64,000 nt of DNA from Microbacterium sp. HD4P20 (GTDB lineage Bacteria > Actinomycetota > Actinomycetes > Actinomycetales > Microbacteriaceae): assembly GCF_019449275.2 (NCBI RefSeq), contig NZ_JAHZQZ020000011.1, positions 310,001-374,000 of the forward strand, given 5' to 3'. A program made the position numbers and the translations under genes. This document shows, one piece after another, positions 24,048 to 33,033 of the stretch (positions are counted from its first letter, which is position 1; each line of letters opens with the position of its first letter). Below the pieces are notes generated by a model. The model saw only the letters and a program-made list of their open reading frames with translations, searched no databases and was not told the DNA's origin.

Positions 24048-25364
24048 TCAGTCGGATGCGAGCGAGGCCGACAGCTCGTCGACCCACTGCTGCGCGCCGT
24101 CAGCCGCCGAGGTGTTGCCGAACAGGATGTCGGATTCGATGCGCTGCGACAACTCGTTGAGCATCGCGCCACCCGCGGGCTGTGGCGGGGCAACGACGCC
24201 GACATCGAGCACGGTCTGGAGATACTCCGCGGCCTGCGCGTCGGCTGGGGCGAGCAGCGGCTCGACCACCGCGAGGGTGTCGGGGTTGAACGGCAGCCCG
24301 CGGTCGGCGAGGATGATCTCGGCCGGCTCGGGCTGGTTCAGCAGCCAGTCCACGAGGAGTGCCGCCGCCTCGGGGTGTTCGCTGCCGGACGCGATCGACC
24401 AGAACTGCGAGGGCAGCACGGCCACTCCCGACAGGTCGGTCGAGGTCGGCGGCGTGAGGATCTCGACCTCGCCCCCGGCGCCGGCGGCGTAGGTGGCGAT
24501 CTGGTTGCTGTATGCGAAGGTCATGCCGGCGCGGCCGGTTCCGAAGAGCGAGAGGTCGGGCGTGACGTTCCAGTGCTCGACGATGACCGACGGGTCGGGC
24601 AGTCCGCCGTCGGCGACGAGTGCCTCTTCCATCTCGTACCAGGACTGGATGGTGTCGGCGTCCACGGCAAGCTCGCCGTCCCAGTCGTAGATGCCGGTCT
24701 CCACGTACTGGGCGACGTAGGTTCCGAGGATGTCCTGGATCCGCAGATCGAGACCGACGATCCCCTCGCCCGCGTTCGCCGAGATCTCGTTCGCGATCTC
24801 GCTGAAGTCCTCCCACGTCCATGAGCTGTCGGGCAGTTCGACGCCCGCCTGCTCGAAGATCGCGGGGTTTACCAGCACGCCGATGGCGTTGCCGCCCGTG
24901 GGCAGGCCGTACAGGGTGTCGTCCACCACGGCGTTGGTCAGCGTGAAGTCCGGGTAGCCGTCGGTGGGCAGCTGCTCGCTCACGGTCGACAGGTCCAGCA
25001 GCGCGCCCGCAGCGCCGTACTCCTGCGGCTTCGCGCCGCCGAGGGCGAACACGTCGGGCGCGGTGCCCGATGCGAAGTCGGTGGCGAGGCGGTTGAAGAG
25101 ATCATCGGGCGCACCCACGGGTTCTTCCACCACGGTGATGTTGGGATACTCCGCTTCGAACAGGTCGATGGCCTCGGCCATGATCGCGGAGCGCTCGTCA
25201 TTGCCCCACCAGGCGATGTGGAGCTCGATCTCCTCGTCGGGGTCGAACCCGTCGGAGGACGGCGGGGTCTGGCCGCCGGCCGCGCAGCCCGCCAGTGCAA
25301 GCGTTGCGACGAGGGTCGTTCCCAGGGCCACACGCACCCTGGCTGATCGTGCATAACGCGTCAT
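24048..25364 (-). CDS. Sugar ABC transporter substrate-binding lipoprotein
   Basis: This is the 438-residue extracellular binding protein of the GH5-regulon importer. The start at 25364 gives a proper lipoprotein signal (VALGTTLVATLALAGC, lipobox LAGC); it has AAAGAGG four bases upstream, and the longer frame to 25472 is rejected. Family 1 features include IELHIAWWGNDERSAIMAEA, FEAEYPNITVVEEPVG and LYGLPTGGNAIGVLVNPAIF. Its permeases are encoded on the opposite strand beyond a shared 295-bp control region, an unusual split of SBP from its membrane genes. The ligand is probably a beta-glycan oligosaccharide (inference from GH5). Confidence 0.92.
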   Translation of the reverse strand: MTRYARSARVRVALGTTLVATLALAGCAAGGQTPPSSDGFDPDEEIELHIAWWGNDERSAIMAEAIDLFEAEYPNITVVEEPVGAPDDLFNRLATDFASGTAPDVFALGGAKPQEYGAAGALLDLSTVSEQLPTDGYPDFTLTNAVVDDTLYGLPTGGNAIGVLVNPAIFEQAGVELPDSSWTWEDFSEIANEISANAGEGIVGLDLRIQDILGTYVAQYVETGIYDWDGELAVDADTIQSWYEMEEALVADGGLPDPSVIVEHWNVTPDLSLFGTGRAGMTFAYSNQIATYAAGAGGEVEILTPPTSTDLSGVAVLPSQFWSIASGSEHPEAAALLVDWLLNQPEPAEIILADRGLPFNPDTLAVVEPLLAPADAQAAEYLQTVLDVGVVAPPQPAGGAMLNELSQRIESDILFGNTSAADGAQQWVDELSASLASD

Positions 25365-25446
25365 TGCGCCTCTTTCATCTCGTGTCGGGTGCCCACCGGA
25401 GTCGGCGGCACGTCGCCTCGAACGCAGGACTCGTCGAGACCGGTAT

Positions 25447-25491
25447 GAAACCGCTTTCTCGGAAAGTAGCAAAGGGCTGGGATGCTGTCAA
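25447..25491 (-). promoter_or_regulatory. Promoter and LacI operator of the minus-strand binding-protein gene
   Basis: On the minus strand, TTGACA (25491-25486), a 17-bp spacer and TACTTT (25468-25463) are followed by the operator GAAAGCGGTTTC (25458-25447). The predicted transcription start lies inside the operator, so bound LacI would block initiation. Confidence 0.72.
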
Positions 25492-25572
25492 TTGTTGTTG
25501 CCGCCTCGTTATCAAGTGTTCTCGCGCGCGGCGGCACCCCGATGTCGTGCAAACCTGCGGATTCGGGGCCGT

Positions 25573-25624
25573 TTGACGTGAGCGGGATGTTCGGGTGATA
25601 CTGACGCCGGGTGAAAGCGGTTTC
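25573..25624 (+). promoter_or_regulatory. Promoter and LacI operator of the permease operon
   Basis: TTGACG (25573-25578), an 18-bp spacer and GATACT (25597-25602) are followed by GAAAGCGGTTTC (25613-25624) just downstream of the predicted start. This mirrors the minus-strand arrangement at 25447-25491. Confidence 0.65.
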
Positions 25625-25659
25625 TCTGCCGTGACCATCACCGTGACAAGGAGGTCTCC

Positions 25660-26601
25660 GTGAGCAGCATCGGCGAATTGCGCCAGATCGCGCTTCAGGC
25701 GCGGCGCGCAAAGGGCGGCGAGCGCTCGAAGAATCCCGACAACAAGGCGGGGTATCTCTTCCTCGCTCCGTGGTTGGTGGGGCTGGTCGTGTTCACGATC
25801 GGCCCGATGATCGCGTCGCTCGCGCTCGCCTTCACCGACTACAACCTGCTGCAGCCGCCGCGATTCTCGGGCTTCGACAACATCGCCGAGATGGCAGGCG
25901 ACGCACGGTTGTGGAACTCCCTGCGCGTGACCCTCACCTACGTGGTGGTCTCGGTGCCGCTCCAGCTGGCGCTGGCGCTGGGGGTCGCGGTGCTCCTGGA
26001 CCGCGGCATGCGCGGACTGGCGTTCTACCGCTCGATCTTCTACCTGCCGAGTCTTCTCGGCGGGTCGGTCGCGATCGCCATCCTGTGGCGCCAGGTCTTC
26101 GGCAAGGACGGCATCGTCAACGAGTTCCTCGCGTGGTTCGGAATCGAGGGCCCCGGGTGGATCTCGCACCCCGACTACGCGCTCGCGACGATCATCATCC
26201 TGCACGTGTGGACGTTCGGGTCGCCCATGGTCATCTTCCTCGCGGGCCTCCGCCAGATTCCCGAGATGTACTACGAGGCGGCTCAGGTGGACGGCGCCGG
26301 TCGGGTTCGCCGGTTCTTCTCGATCACGATGCCGCTGCTCACGCCGATCATCTTCTTCAACCTGGTGCTGCAGATCATCTTCGCGTTCCAGTCGTTCACG
26401 CAGGCCTACATCGTCTCGGGCGGCACCGGCGGCCCCTCGGACTCGACGATGTTCTTCACGCTGTACCTCTACAAAGAGGCGTTCACCGAGCTCAACATGG
26501 GCTACGCGTCGGCGATGGCCTGGTTCCTCCTCATCGTGATCGCCGGCTTCACCGCATTCAACTTCTGGCTGTCGAAGTTCTGGGTCTTCTATGACGACTG
26601 A
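25660..26601 (+). CDS. Sugar ABC transporter permease, MalF type
   Basis: This is a 313-residue membrane subunit that starts at GTG 25660 after AAGGAGG. The first transmembrane segment is AGYLFLAPWLVGLVVFTIGP (about 30-50). The EAA loop is YEAAQVDGAGRVRRFFSITM near residue 205. It pairs with the MalG-type protein that overlaps its 3' end by 11 bp. With the binding protein at 24048 it makes a CUT1 importer lacking its own ATPase. Confidence 0.93.
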   Translation: MSSIGELRQIALQARRAKGGERSKNPDNKAGYLFLAPWLVGLVVFTIGPMIASLALAFTDYNLLQPPRFSGFDNIAEMAGDARLWNSLRVTLTYVVVSVPLQLALALGVAVLLDRGMRGLAFYRSIFYLPSLLGGSVAIAILWRQVFGKDGIVNEFLAWFGIEGPGWISHPDYALATIIILHVWTFGSPMVIFLAGLRQIPEMYYEAAQVDGAGRVRRFFSITMPLLTPIIFFNLVLQIIFAFQSFTQAYIVSGGTGGPSDSTMFFTLYLYKEAFTELNMGYASAMAWFLLIVIAGFTAFNFWLSKFWVFYDD

Positions 26602-27559
26602 ACTGCAGCCGACAGCATCCGCCGCACTCCCCGAAGGACGTTCCGCCATGACCGCACTCGACGAGGCTCCCACTCCCGTCGCACCGCCGCCTGCCGACCA
26701 CGCCGAGCGGCGCCGGCGACGTCATCTGCGCAACAGCGCGGCGCGTTCGGTGCTCAAGCACGCCGGGCTGATCGCGCTCTCGCTGCTCATGATCTACCCG
26801 CTGATCTGGCTGGTGGTGTCTTCGCTCAAGCCCAACAGCGAGATCTTCACCGACCTCGGCATCTTCACGACCGATCTGACGCTCGAGAACTACGTGCACG
26901 GGTGGACCTCGCAGCAGCTGCCGTTCTCACACTTCCTGATGAACTCCACGATCCTCGTGATCGGCGCGATCATCGGCAACCTGGTGTCGTGCTCGCTGGC
27001 CGCCTACGCGTTCGCGCGCCTCAAGTTCTGGGGACGCAACGCGTGGTTCGCCGTCATGCTCGGCACGATCATGCTGCCGTTCCACGTCGTGCTGGTGCCG
27101 CAGTTCATCATCTTCCGCGAGTTGGGCTGGCTCGAGACCTTCCTGCCCCTCATCGTTCCGAAGTTCCTCGCGATGGACGCGTTCTTCATCTTCCTCATGG
27201 TGCAGTTCATCCGTGGCCTGCCGAAGGAGATCTTCGAGGCGGCCCGGATCGACGGCGCGGGCCACGTGCGCATCTTCGGTCAGGTGACGCTGCCCCTGAT
27301 GGTGCCGGCGCTCGCGACGACGGCGATCTTCACGTTCATCTGGACGTGGGGCGACTTCTTCGGGCCGCTCATCTATCTGCGCACGCGCGAGAACTTCCCG
27401 GTGTCGGTCGCGCTGAAGGGGTTCATCGACGCGCAGTCGTCGTCGAACTACGGCGCGATGTTCGCGATGTCGGTCGTCTCGCTCATCCCTCTCTTCCTCG
27501 CATTCCTGATCGGCCAGCGCTACCTGGTCAAGGGCTTCGCGACGACCGGCATCAAGTGA
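26591..27559 (+). CDS. Sugar ABC transporter permease, MalG type
   Basis: This is a 322-residue permease if started at ATG 26591, which overlaps the MalF gene. A second ATG at 26648, with GAAGGAC upstream, would remove 19 residues of Ala/Pro-rich N-terminus and is equally plausible. The transmembrane core starts at HAGLIALSLLMIYPLIWLVV. The EAA loop reads FEAARIDGAGHVRIFGQVTL, and the C-terminus is YLVKGFATTGIK. It is followed by a Gfo/Idh/MocA gene, probably in the same operon. Confidence 0.92.
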   Translation: MTTELQPTASAALPEGRSAMTALDEAPTPVAPPPADHAERRRRRHLRNSAARSVLKHAGLIALSLLMIYPLIWLVVSSLKPNSEIFTDLGIFTTDLTLENYVHGWTSQQLPFSHFLMNSTILVIGAIIGNLVSCSLAAYAFARLKFWGRNAWFAVMLGTIMLPFHVVLVPQFIIFRELGWLETFLPLIVPKFLAMDAFFIFLMVQFIRGLPKEIFEAARIDGAGHVRIFGQVTLPLMVPALATTAIFTFIWTWGDFFGPLIYLRTRENFPVSVALKGFIDAQSSSNYGAMFAMSVVSLIPLFLAFLIGQRYLVKGFATTGIK

Positions 27560-27585
27560 GCGGGCATCGAGTGAACGGGAACCCC

Positions 27586-28998
27586 ATGGATGCCGCCGGG
27601 CGCGGTCGGCGCGTGCGCTACGCGATCGTCGGCACGGGCAGTCGTGCTCAGATGTACCTCGACGCGATCAACGGCCCCCACGCCGATGTGGCCGAGCTCG
27701 TCGCGTGGTCCGACACGAACGAGGGCCGTCTGGACTGGTACGAGGCACGGCTGCAGGCCCGAGGCGCCGGCGCGCCGCCGCGGTTCGCGCCCGACGAGCT
27801 CGGCGCGGCGGTCGTCCGCTACGGCGTCGACCGAGTGATCGTGACGTCACCGGACTGGACGCACGACCGTCACATCGTCGCTGCCCTCGAGGCGGGCGCC
27901 GACGCGGTGGTCGAGAAGCCGCTCACCACGACGCCCGACGGTGTGCGCGCCATTGCGGATGCCGCCAAGCGCACCGGACGCGATGTCACGGTGACCTTCA
28001 ACTACCGCTACTCACCGCGCAACTCCGCGCTCAAGCGCGCGCTGAGCGCGGGCGAGATCGGCGAGGTCACGTCGGTGCACTTCGAGTGGGTGCTCGACAC
28101 GGCGCACGGCGCCGACTACTTCCGCCGGTGGCACCGTGACAAGGACCGGTCGGGCGGCCTGCTCGTCCACAAGGCCTCGCACCACTTCGACCTGGTGAAC
28201 TGGTGGCTCGCCGACACGCCCACGCGCGTCTTCGCGAGCGGCGGCCTGCGCTTCTACGGCGCCGAGAACGCCGCGCAGCGCGGCCTTGGCCCGCGTCCGG
28301 CGCGGGGCTCTGACGACTCGCCGCTGCGCGACGCGTTCAGCCTCGACCTGCGCGACGACCCCGACCTGCGTGGGCTGTACCTGGAGCAGGAGGCGTACGA
28401 CGGGTACCTGCGGGATCGCGACGTCTTCGACGCCGGCATCACGATCGAAGACAACCTCTCGCTGGTCGTCGACTACGCCGCCGGCGCCTCGATGTCGTAC
28501 GCGCTGAATGCGCACGCGCCCTGGGAGGGGTACACGGTCGCGATCAACGGCACGCGTGGCCGGGCCGAGCTCACCGTGGTCGAGCGCGGCGAGGTGCTGC
28601 TCGGGGCTTCCGGTCGTCCCACCGCGATCGTCGACCCGAGCGCCCGACCCGACCACGTCGAGGGCGGCGCGGCGAGGCCGGTCGGCGAGCGGCTCGTGGT
28701 GCAGAACCACTTCGGTCGCGCACGCGAGGTGCCGATCCCCGAGGGTGACGGCGGCCACGGCGGCGGCGACGCCCGGCTGCTCGCCGAGGTGTTCCGGGGT
28801 GCCACCGAGGATCCGCTGGGGCACGCCGCCACGTGGCGCGACGGGGTTGCCGCCGTGGCGGTCGGGCTGGCAGGCAACCGCTCGCTCGAGACCCGCAACG
28901 CGGTGCGGATCGACGATCTCGGACTGGGGCTCGCCCTCGTCGGCGACGTCAGCCTCGCGGCGCCGGTGCGGCAGGAGATCGACGCCGTGACCCACTAG
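27586..28998 (+). CDS. Gfo/Idh/MocA family NAD(P)-dependent sugar oxidoreductase
   Basis: This is a 470-residue cytoplasmic dehydrogenase. The Rossmann motif YAIVGTGSRAQMY (about 12-24) and the EKP motif (Glu110-Lys111-Pro112 in VVEKPLTTTPDG) identify the family. HKASHHFDLVNWWLADTP carries the conserved catalytic-site histidine. The C-terminal domain is about 80-100 residues longer than in many members. The start was set at ATG 27586; GTG 27571 is an alternative. It lies 26 bp after the permease stop. It probably oxidises a sugar or inositol-like product of this regulon; substrate unknown. Confidence 0.88.
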   Translation: MDAAGRGRRVRYAIVGTGSRAQMYLDAINGPHADVAELVAWSDTNEGRLDWYEARLQARGAGAPPRFAPDELGAAVVRYGVDRVIVTSPDWTHDRHIVAALEAGADAVVEKPLTTTPDGVRAIADAAKRTGRDVTVTFNYRYSPRNSALKRALSAGEIGEVTSVHFEWVLDTAHGADYFRRWHRDKDRSGGLLVHKASHHFDLVNWWLADTPTRVFASGGLRFYGAENAAQRGLGPRPARGSDDSPLRDAFSLDLRDDPDLRGLYLEQEAYDGYLRDRDVFDAGITIEDNLSLVVDYAAGASMSYALNAHAPWEGYTVAINGTRGRAELTVVERGEVLLGASGRPTAIVDPSARPDHVEGGAARPVGERLVVQNHFGRAREVPIPEGDGGHGGGDARLLAEVFRGATEDPLGHAATWRDGVAAVAVGLAGNRSLETRNAVRIDDLGLGLALVGDVSLAAPVRQEIDAVTH

Positions 28999-29012
28999 TC
29001 GCGCACGAACGG

Positions 29013-29072
29013 TTGACCCGTGAAGTGAATCGTGTCACCGTAGAGCGGTCTACATAGTGTAGAGCGGTCTAC
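29013..29072 (+). promoter_or_regulatory. Composite control region of the GH3 gene with two operator types
   Basis: TTGACC (29013-29018) plus 6 bp leads to GTGAATCGTGTCAC (29025-29038), the same spacing as TTGACA plus GTGAATCGTTTCAC in front of the GH78 gene (44568-44593). Two direct copies of the dyad GTAGAGCGGTCTAC follow (29040-29053 and 29059-29072), 19 bp apart. The first motif probably binds the rhamnose-regulon repressor; the second is probably bound by another regulator, perhaps the LacI at 31995. Confidence 0.6.
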
Positions 29073-29103
29073 GCGGCCGCGCCTCAACGGAGAGGGATCG
29101 ACG

Positions 29104-31914
29104 ATGACGTTGCTCAAGAGAAATCCGGAAGCCGGCCCGCGCAAGCGGCGTGTGATCGCCCTGCTGATGGGCTCGGTGCTGATCGCGACCGGGGGCGTGG
29201 TCGCGGTCGCGGCGCCCGCCGCCGCCGCCGACTGCGCGACCGTCCCGTGGATGGACCCCGCAAAGTCCGCCGACGAGAGGGCGCAGGCGCTGCTGGACGC
29301 CAGCAGTCAGCATCAGAAGTACCGCTGGCTGGTGGAGCAGCCGGCCAACAGCCCGCAGCAGACGACATGGTTTGGGGGCGTGGTCTACCCCGTTCAGGTC
29401 GAGTGCACGCCCACGGTGATCTACGCCAACGGACCGGATGGCGTCTACGGCAGCCGTGGCACGACGGCCTGGCCGGGGCCGATCGCGGTGGCGGCGACCT
29501 GGGATCTCGCGCTGGGTCAGCAGAAGGCCGAGGCGCACGGACGGGAATCCTTCGACAAACGCAGCGCCGTCGTGCTCGGCCCCGGCATCGCGAGCGGGCG
29601 CACCCCGCTGTCGGGTCGCGGATCCGAGTACTTCGGCGAGGACCCGCTGCTGTCGGGTCTCATGGCGGCCGCGAACGTCCGCGGTCTCGAGAACCGCGAG
29701 GACGGCAAGCCGGTCATCGCGAACCTCAAGCACTACGTCGCGAACGAGCAGGAGACAGACCGCGAGGAGAGCTCGTCGAACGTCGACGAGCGCACGCTGC
29801 GGCAGGTTTACGACCTGCCGTACGAGATCGCCGTGAAGGAGAGCGATCCCGGCAGCATCATGTGCTCGTACAACCAGGTCAACGGCGTCTACGCGTGTGA
29901 GAACGACATCCTCACCACCAGCATCCGTGACGAGATGGGCTTCGAGGGCTACGTCATGAGCGACTTCGGGTCGGTGCACTCCACAGCCGAGTCGCTGAAC
30001 GCGGGCCTCGATCAGGAGCTCAACCGTCCCGTCTGGTTCACACCCGCCAAACTCGACGCCGCACTCGCGGCGGGCGAGATCACGCAGCAGCGCATCGACG
30101 AGGCGGCGTTCCGCGTGGTGCGGTCGTACATCGAGGGCGATCTGTTCGATCACCCGGTGCCGACGGCTCCGGTCGCGGATGTCTCCACCGCCGAGCACAA
30201 GCAGCTGGCGCGGCAGATCGCCGAGGAGAGCACGGTCCTGCTGAAGAACGACGACGCGCTCCCACTCGCGAACGACGCAGCCACGGTCGCCGTGATCGGC
30301 CAGACCGCGTCCACCGTCGCTACGGGAGGGGTGAGCGCGAAGACCGGATGCGCCTGGTATCTCGTCTTCATCCGTGGGACCGCGCTGAACTGCGACGCGA
30401 TCGCGGCGCCGCTGGACAGCATCACCGCGAAGGTCGAGGCCGCCGGAGGCACCGTCGTGTACGACTCCGGTGCTGACCCTGCGCAGGCGGCCGCGGTCGC
30501 CGCGGAGGCGGACGTGTCGATCGTCTTCGGTCACTACACGATGGGCGAGACGACCGACCTGACCGATCTGCGCCTGGATGCGAACGGCGACGCCCTGATC
30601 GAGGCAGTCGCCGCGGCATCCGACAAGACCGTCGCGGTACTCAACGCCGGCAGTGCCGTCGAGATGCCGTGGATCGGCGACGTGGATGCGGTGCTGCACG
30701 CATGGCACTCGGGCGAGCAGTTCGGTCCGGCCCTCGCCGGCCTGCTGTGGGGCGACGTCAACCCGTCGGGCAAGTTGCCGATGACATTCCCGGTCTCGCT
30801 CGCCGATACACCTACGAACACACCCCAGCAGTACCCGGGCGTCTTCGCGGACGGCTCGACGACGCGGCCCGAGGGTTCGACGGAGATCCGACAGGTCAGC
30901 TACAGCGAGGGGCTGCAGGTCGGCTACAAGTGGTACGACGAGCAGGGGATCGAGCCGCTGTTCGAGTTCGGCCACGGACTGTCGTACACGTCGTTCGAGT
31001 ACTCGGCGCTGGATGTGCAGAACGCTGCGGATGCTGCGGCCGGCACCGTCACCTCGACCGTCTCGTTCACAGTGCGCAATGCCGGTGACGCAGCGGGCGC
31101 CGAGGTCCCGCAGGTGTACCTCACCTTGCCTGACGCAGCTGGCGAGCCCGGGAAGCGGCTGGTCGGCTTCGATCGTGTTGAGCTGGCGCCCGGGGAGGAG
31201 AAGCGGGTCGAGGTCGTCCTGGCCTCCGCCTCGAGCAACCAGCCCTTCTCGATCTGGGATGTCGACGCCGACGCCTGGCGCATCGTCGACGGTGACTACG
31301 GCATCTCGGTGGGCTCGTCGTCGCGTGACCTGCCGCTGCAGACGACCACGGCGATCGACATCACGGCACCGGTCGCCACCACTCCGCCGTCCATCGCCGG
31401 GAAGCCGCAGCCGGGGGGGAAGCTCACGGCGGATCCGGGGGTGTGGAGCGAGGAGGGACTGACCTTCTCGTACCAGTGGCTGCGCGACGGCGAGGCGATC
31501 GGCGGCGCGACGCACCGGGAGTACCGCGTCACCGGTGCAGACCGCGGTCATGCGCTGACGGTGCGCGTCACGGCGACCCCGGCCACGGGTCCGGCCGGGG
31601 TGGCTGAGAGCGCCCCCGTGGTCGTGCAGACCTCGGCCATCGTGCTGGTCAAGCCGAATCGGATCGTAGGCGACTCCCGCACCGAGTTCACCATCCAGGT
31701 GGACGTGCGGCCGCTTGCACGTGACGTCGTCGCCGAGGGGACCGTCGTCGTGAAGGTCGATGGCGAGACGTTCGAAGCCGAGCTGGCCGATGGCACCGCG
31801 ACGGTCTCGATCGGCACGCGGGATCGGGGCGTCCACCGGATCTCAGTGGCGTACAGCGGCGGCGGAACGGTGCTGCCCGCCAAGGGCGTGTCGCTGATCG
31901 TGGTCCTTCGCTGA
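29104..31914 (+). CDS. Secreted multidomain GH3 beta-glycosidase
   Basis: This is a 936-residue exported enzyme. The Sec signal runs to about residue 41 (VVAVAAPAAAAD). The GH3 N-domain carries the nucleophile Asp287 in GYVMSDFGSVHS. The GH3 C-domain begins around 360 (ESTVLLKNDDALPL), followed by an FnIII-like domain (FEFGHGLSYTSFEYS to about 745). Two Ig-like modules close the protein (about 755-845 with SYQWLRDGEAIGG, and 850-936). No cell-wall anchor is visible, so it is released or held by the Ig domains. Substrate is unknown (beta-glucoside, beta-xyloside or other). The promoter shares motifs with the rhamnosidase gene, suggesting a pectin-related role. Confidence 0.9.
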   Translation: MTLLKRNPEAGPRKRRVIALLMGSVLIATGGVVAVAAPAAAADCATVPWMDPAKSADERAQALLDASSQHQKYRWLVEQPANSPQQTTWFGGVVYPVQVECTPTVIYANGPDGVYGSRGTTAWPGPIAVAATWDLALGQQKAEAHGRESFDKRSAVVLGPGIASGRTPLSGRGSEYFGEDPLLSGLMAAANVRGLENREDGKPVIANLKHYVANEQETDREESSSNVDERTLRQVYDLPYEIAVKESDPGSIMCSYNQVNGVYACENDILTTSIRDEMGFEGYVMSDFGSVHSTAESLNAGLDQELNRPVWFTPAKLDAALAAGEITQQRIDEAAFRVVRSYIEGDLFDHPVPTAPVADVSTAEHKQLARQIAEESTVLLKNDDALPLANDAATVAVIGQTASTVATGGVSAKTGCAWYLVFIRGTALNCDAIAAPLDSITAKVEAAGGTVVYDSGADPAQAAAVAAEADVSIVFGHYTMGETTDLTDLRLDANGDALIEAVAAASDKTVAVLNAGSAVEMPWIGDVDAVLHAWHSGEQFGPALAGLLWGDVNPSGKLPMTFPVSLADTPTNTPQQYPGVFADGSTTRPEGSTEIRQVSYSEGLQVGYKWYDEQGIEPLFEFGHGLSYTSFEYSALDVQNAADAAAGTVTSTVSFTVRNAGDAAGAEVPQVYLTLPDAAGEPGKRLVGFDRVELAPGEEKRVEVVLASASSNQPFSIWDVDADAWRIVDGDYGISVGSSSRDLPLQTTTAIDITAPVATTPPSIAGKPQPGGKLTADPGVWSEEGLTFSYQWLRDGEAIGGATHREYRVTGADRGHALTVRVTATPATGPAGVAESAPVVVQTSAIVLVKPNRIVGDSRTEFTIQVDVRPLARDVVAEGTVVVKVDGETFEAELADGTATVSIGTRDRGVHRISVAYSGGGTVLPAKGVSLIVVLR

Positions 31915-31926
31915 TCCGCTCCGCAG

Positions 31927-31964
31927 CCCCGGGCCGGGTCGTCTTCCGGCGGCCCAGCCCGGGG
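31927..31964 (+). terminator. Terminator-like hairpin after GH3
   Basis: CCCCGGGCCGGG and the near-complementary CCCAGCCCGGGG flank a CG-rich stem and a TCTTC-type loop, 12 bp after the GH3 stop and 30 bp before the lacI start. It probably separates GH3 from lacI transcription. Confidence 0.6.
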
Positions 31965-31994
31965 ATGCATCACCGACGGGACTAGCCTCATCTC

Positions 31995-33008
31995 ATGACA
32001 CTCGCGCGCCATCGCCCCGCGACGATCGAGGATGTCGCGCGCCTGGCCGGCGTCTCGCGTGCGGCGGTGTCGAAGGTGCTGCGCGATGCGTACGGCGTGA
32101 GCGATGCGATGCGCGAACGCGTGAATGCGGCGATGGCCGAGCTGGAGTACCGTCCCCGTATCGCGGCGCGGGCGATGCGCGGACGCACGTTCACGATCGG
32201 CATCGAGCTGCCCGATCTCGGCAACCAGTTCTTCACGCGCATGGTCCACGGCGCGGTCGGCGCCCTCGCCGGCACCCCGTATCAGCTCATCATCGCGCCC
32301 GCGGAGGAGGGTTCGCGCGAGGGCCGGCGGGCGATCGAGGCCCTGATCGACCGGCAGGTGGACGGCGTGATCGCCGTCTCGCCCCGCGTCGATCAACCGG
32401 CGCTCGAGCGGATCGCCGCCTCCGCGCCCGTCGTGATGTTCGGGCGCCTCGACAGGTCCGAGCGCTACGACGCCGTCGCCGGCGACGATGTCGCGGGCAC
32501 GGCCGCGCTCATGGGTCACCTTCTCGGCCTCGGCCACGAGCGCATCGCGCACCTGACGCTTCCCGAGTCCGACCCCGCGGGCACCCTGCCGCACGGCGTG
32601 CGGCTGAGGGAGTACCAGAGGTCGATGGCCGAGGCCGGCCTCGCCGAGGACGGCCTGGTCTGGCGCACGGACGAAGGACAGGATGCCGCGTACCGCGCCG
32701 TGCGCGATGCCCTCGCCGCCGGCTCCTCCGCGACCGCGATCTTCGCGGCCCACGATGAACTGGCCATCGGCGCGCTGCGGGCGATCGCCGAGGCCGGCGC
32801 CGGCATTTCGGTCGCCGGCTACGACGACGTGCGCATCGCCTCGCACCCCTCGGTGGGACTCACCACCGTCCATCAGCCGGGCGAGCAGATGGGCGCGCGG
32901 GCGGTGGAGCTGCTCCTGGAGCGCCTCGCGGGACGAACCGAGCCGGTGCACGAGGTGTTCGAGACCGAGCTCATCGTGCGCACGTCCACCCGCCCGCTCG
33001 CGCGCTGA
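31995..33008 (+). CDS. LacI family regulator (GH3 / rhamnose side)
   Basis: This is a 337-residue repressor. The HTH is TIEDVARLAGVSRAAVSKVL (about 10-30). The hinge and linker are RIAARAMRGRTFTIG, and the effector domain contains AIFAAHDELAIGALRAIAEA and SVAGYDDVRIASHPSVGLTT. The AAVSKVL recognition helix differs from the TVSNV or TVSRV forms of the other three LacIs here. It sits between the GH3 gene and the 3' end of the rhamnose operon. Candidate targets are the GTAGAGCGGTCTAC dyads upstream of GH3 or the TGAAWCGWTTCA sites of the rhamnose genes; sequence alone does not decide. Confidence 0.92.
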   Translation: MTLARHRPATIEDVARLAGVSRAAVSKVLRDAYGVSDAMRERVNAAMAELEYRPRIAARAMRGRTFTIGIELPDLGNQFFTRMVHGAVGALAGTPYQLIIAPAEEGSREGRRAIEALIDRQVDGVIAVSPRVDQPALERIAASAPVVMFGRLDRSERYDAVAGDDVAGTAALMGHLLGLGHERIAHLTLPESDPAGTLPHGVRLREYQRSMAEAGLAEDGLVWRTDEGQDAAYRAVRDALAAGSSATAIFAAHDELAIGALRAIAEAGAGISVAGYDDVRIASHPSVGLTTVHQPGEQMGARAVELLLERLAGRTEPVHEVFETELIVRTSTRPLAR

Positions 33009-33033
33009 CGCCCGCCGATCGGGTGAGAGCGGG

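Noticed and set aside
29050..31836. 928-codon open frame on the minus strand across the GH3 gene
   Set aside because: The plus strand has clear GH3 motifs and a signal peptide. The reverse frame is Arg/His/Asp-rich without family features, a usual shadow in high-GC DNA.
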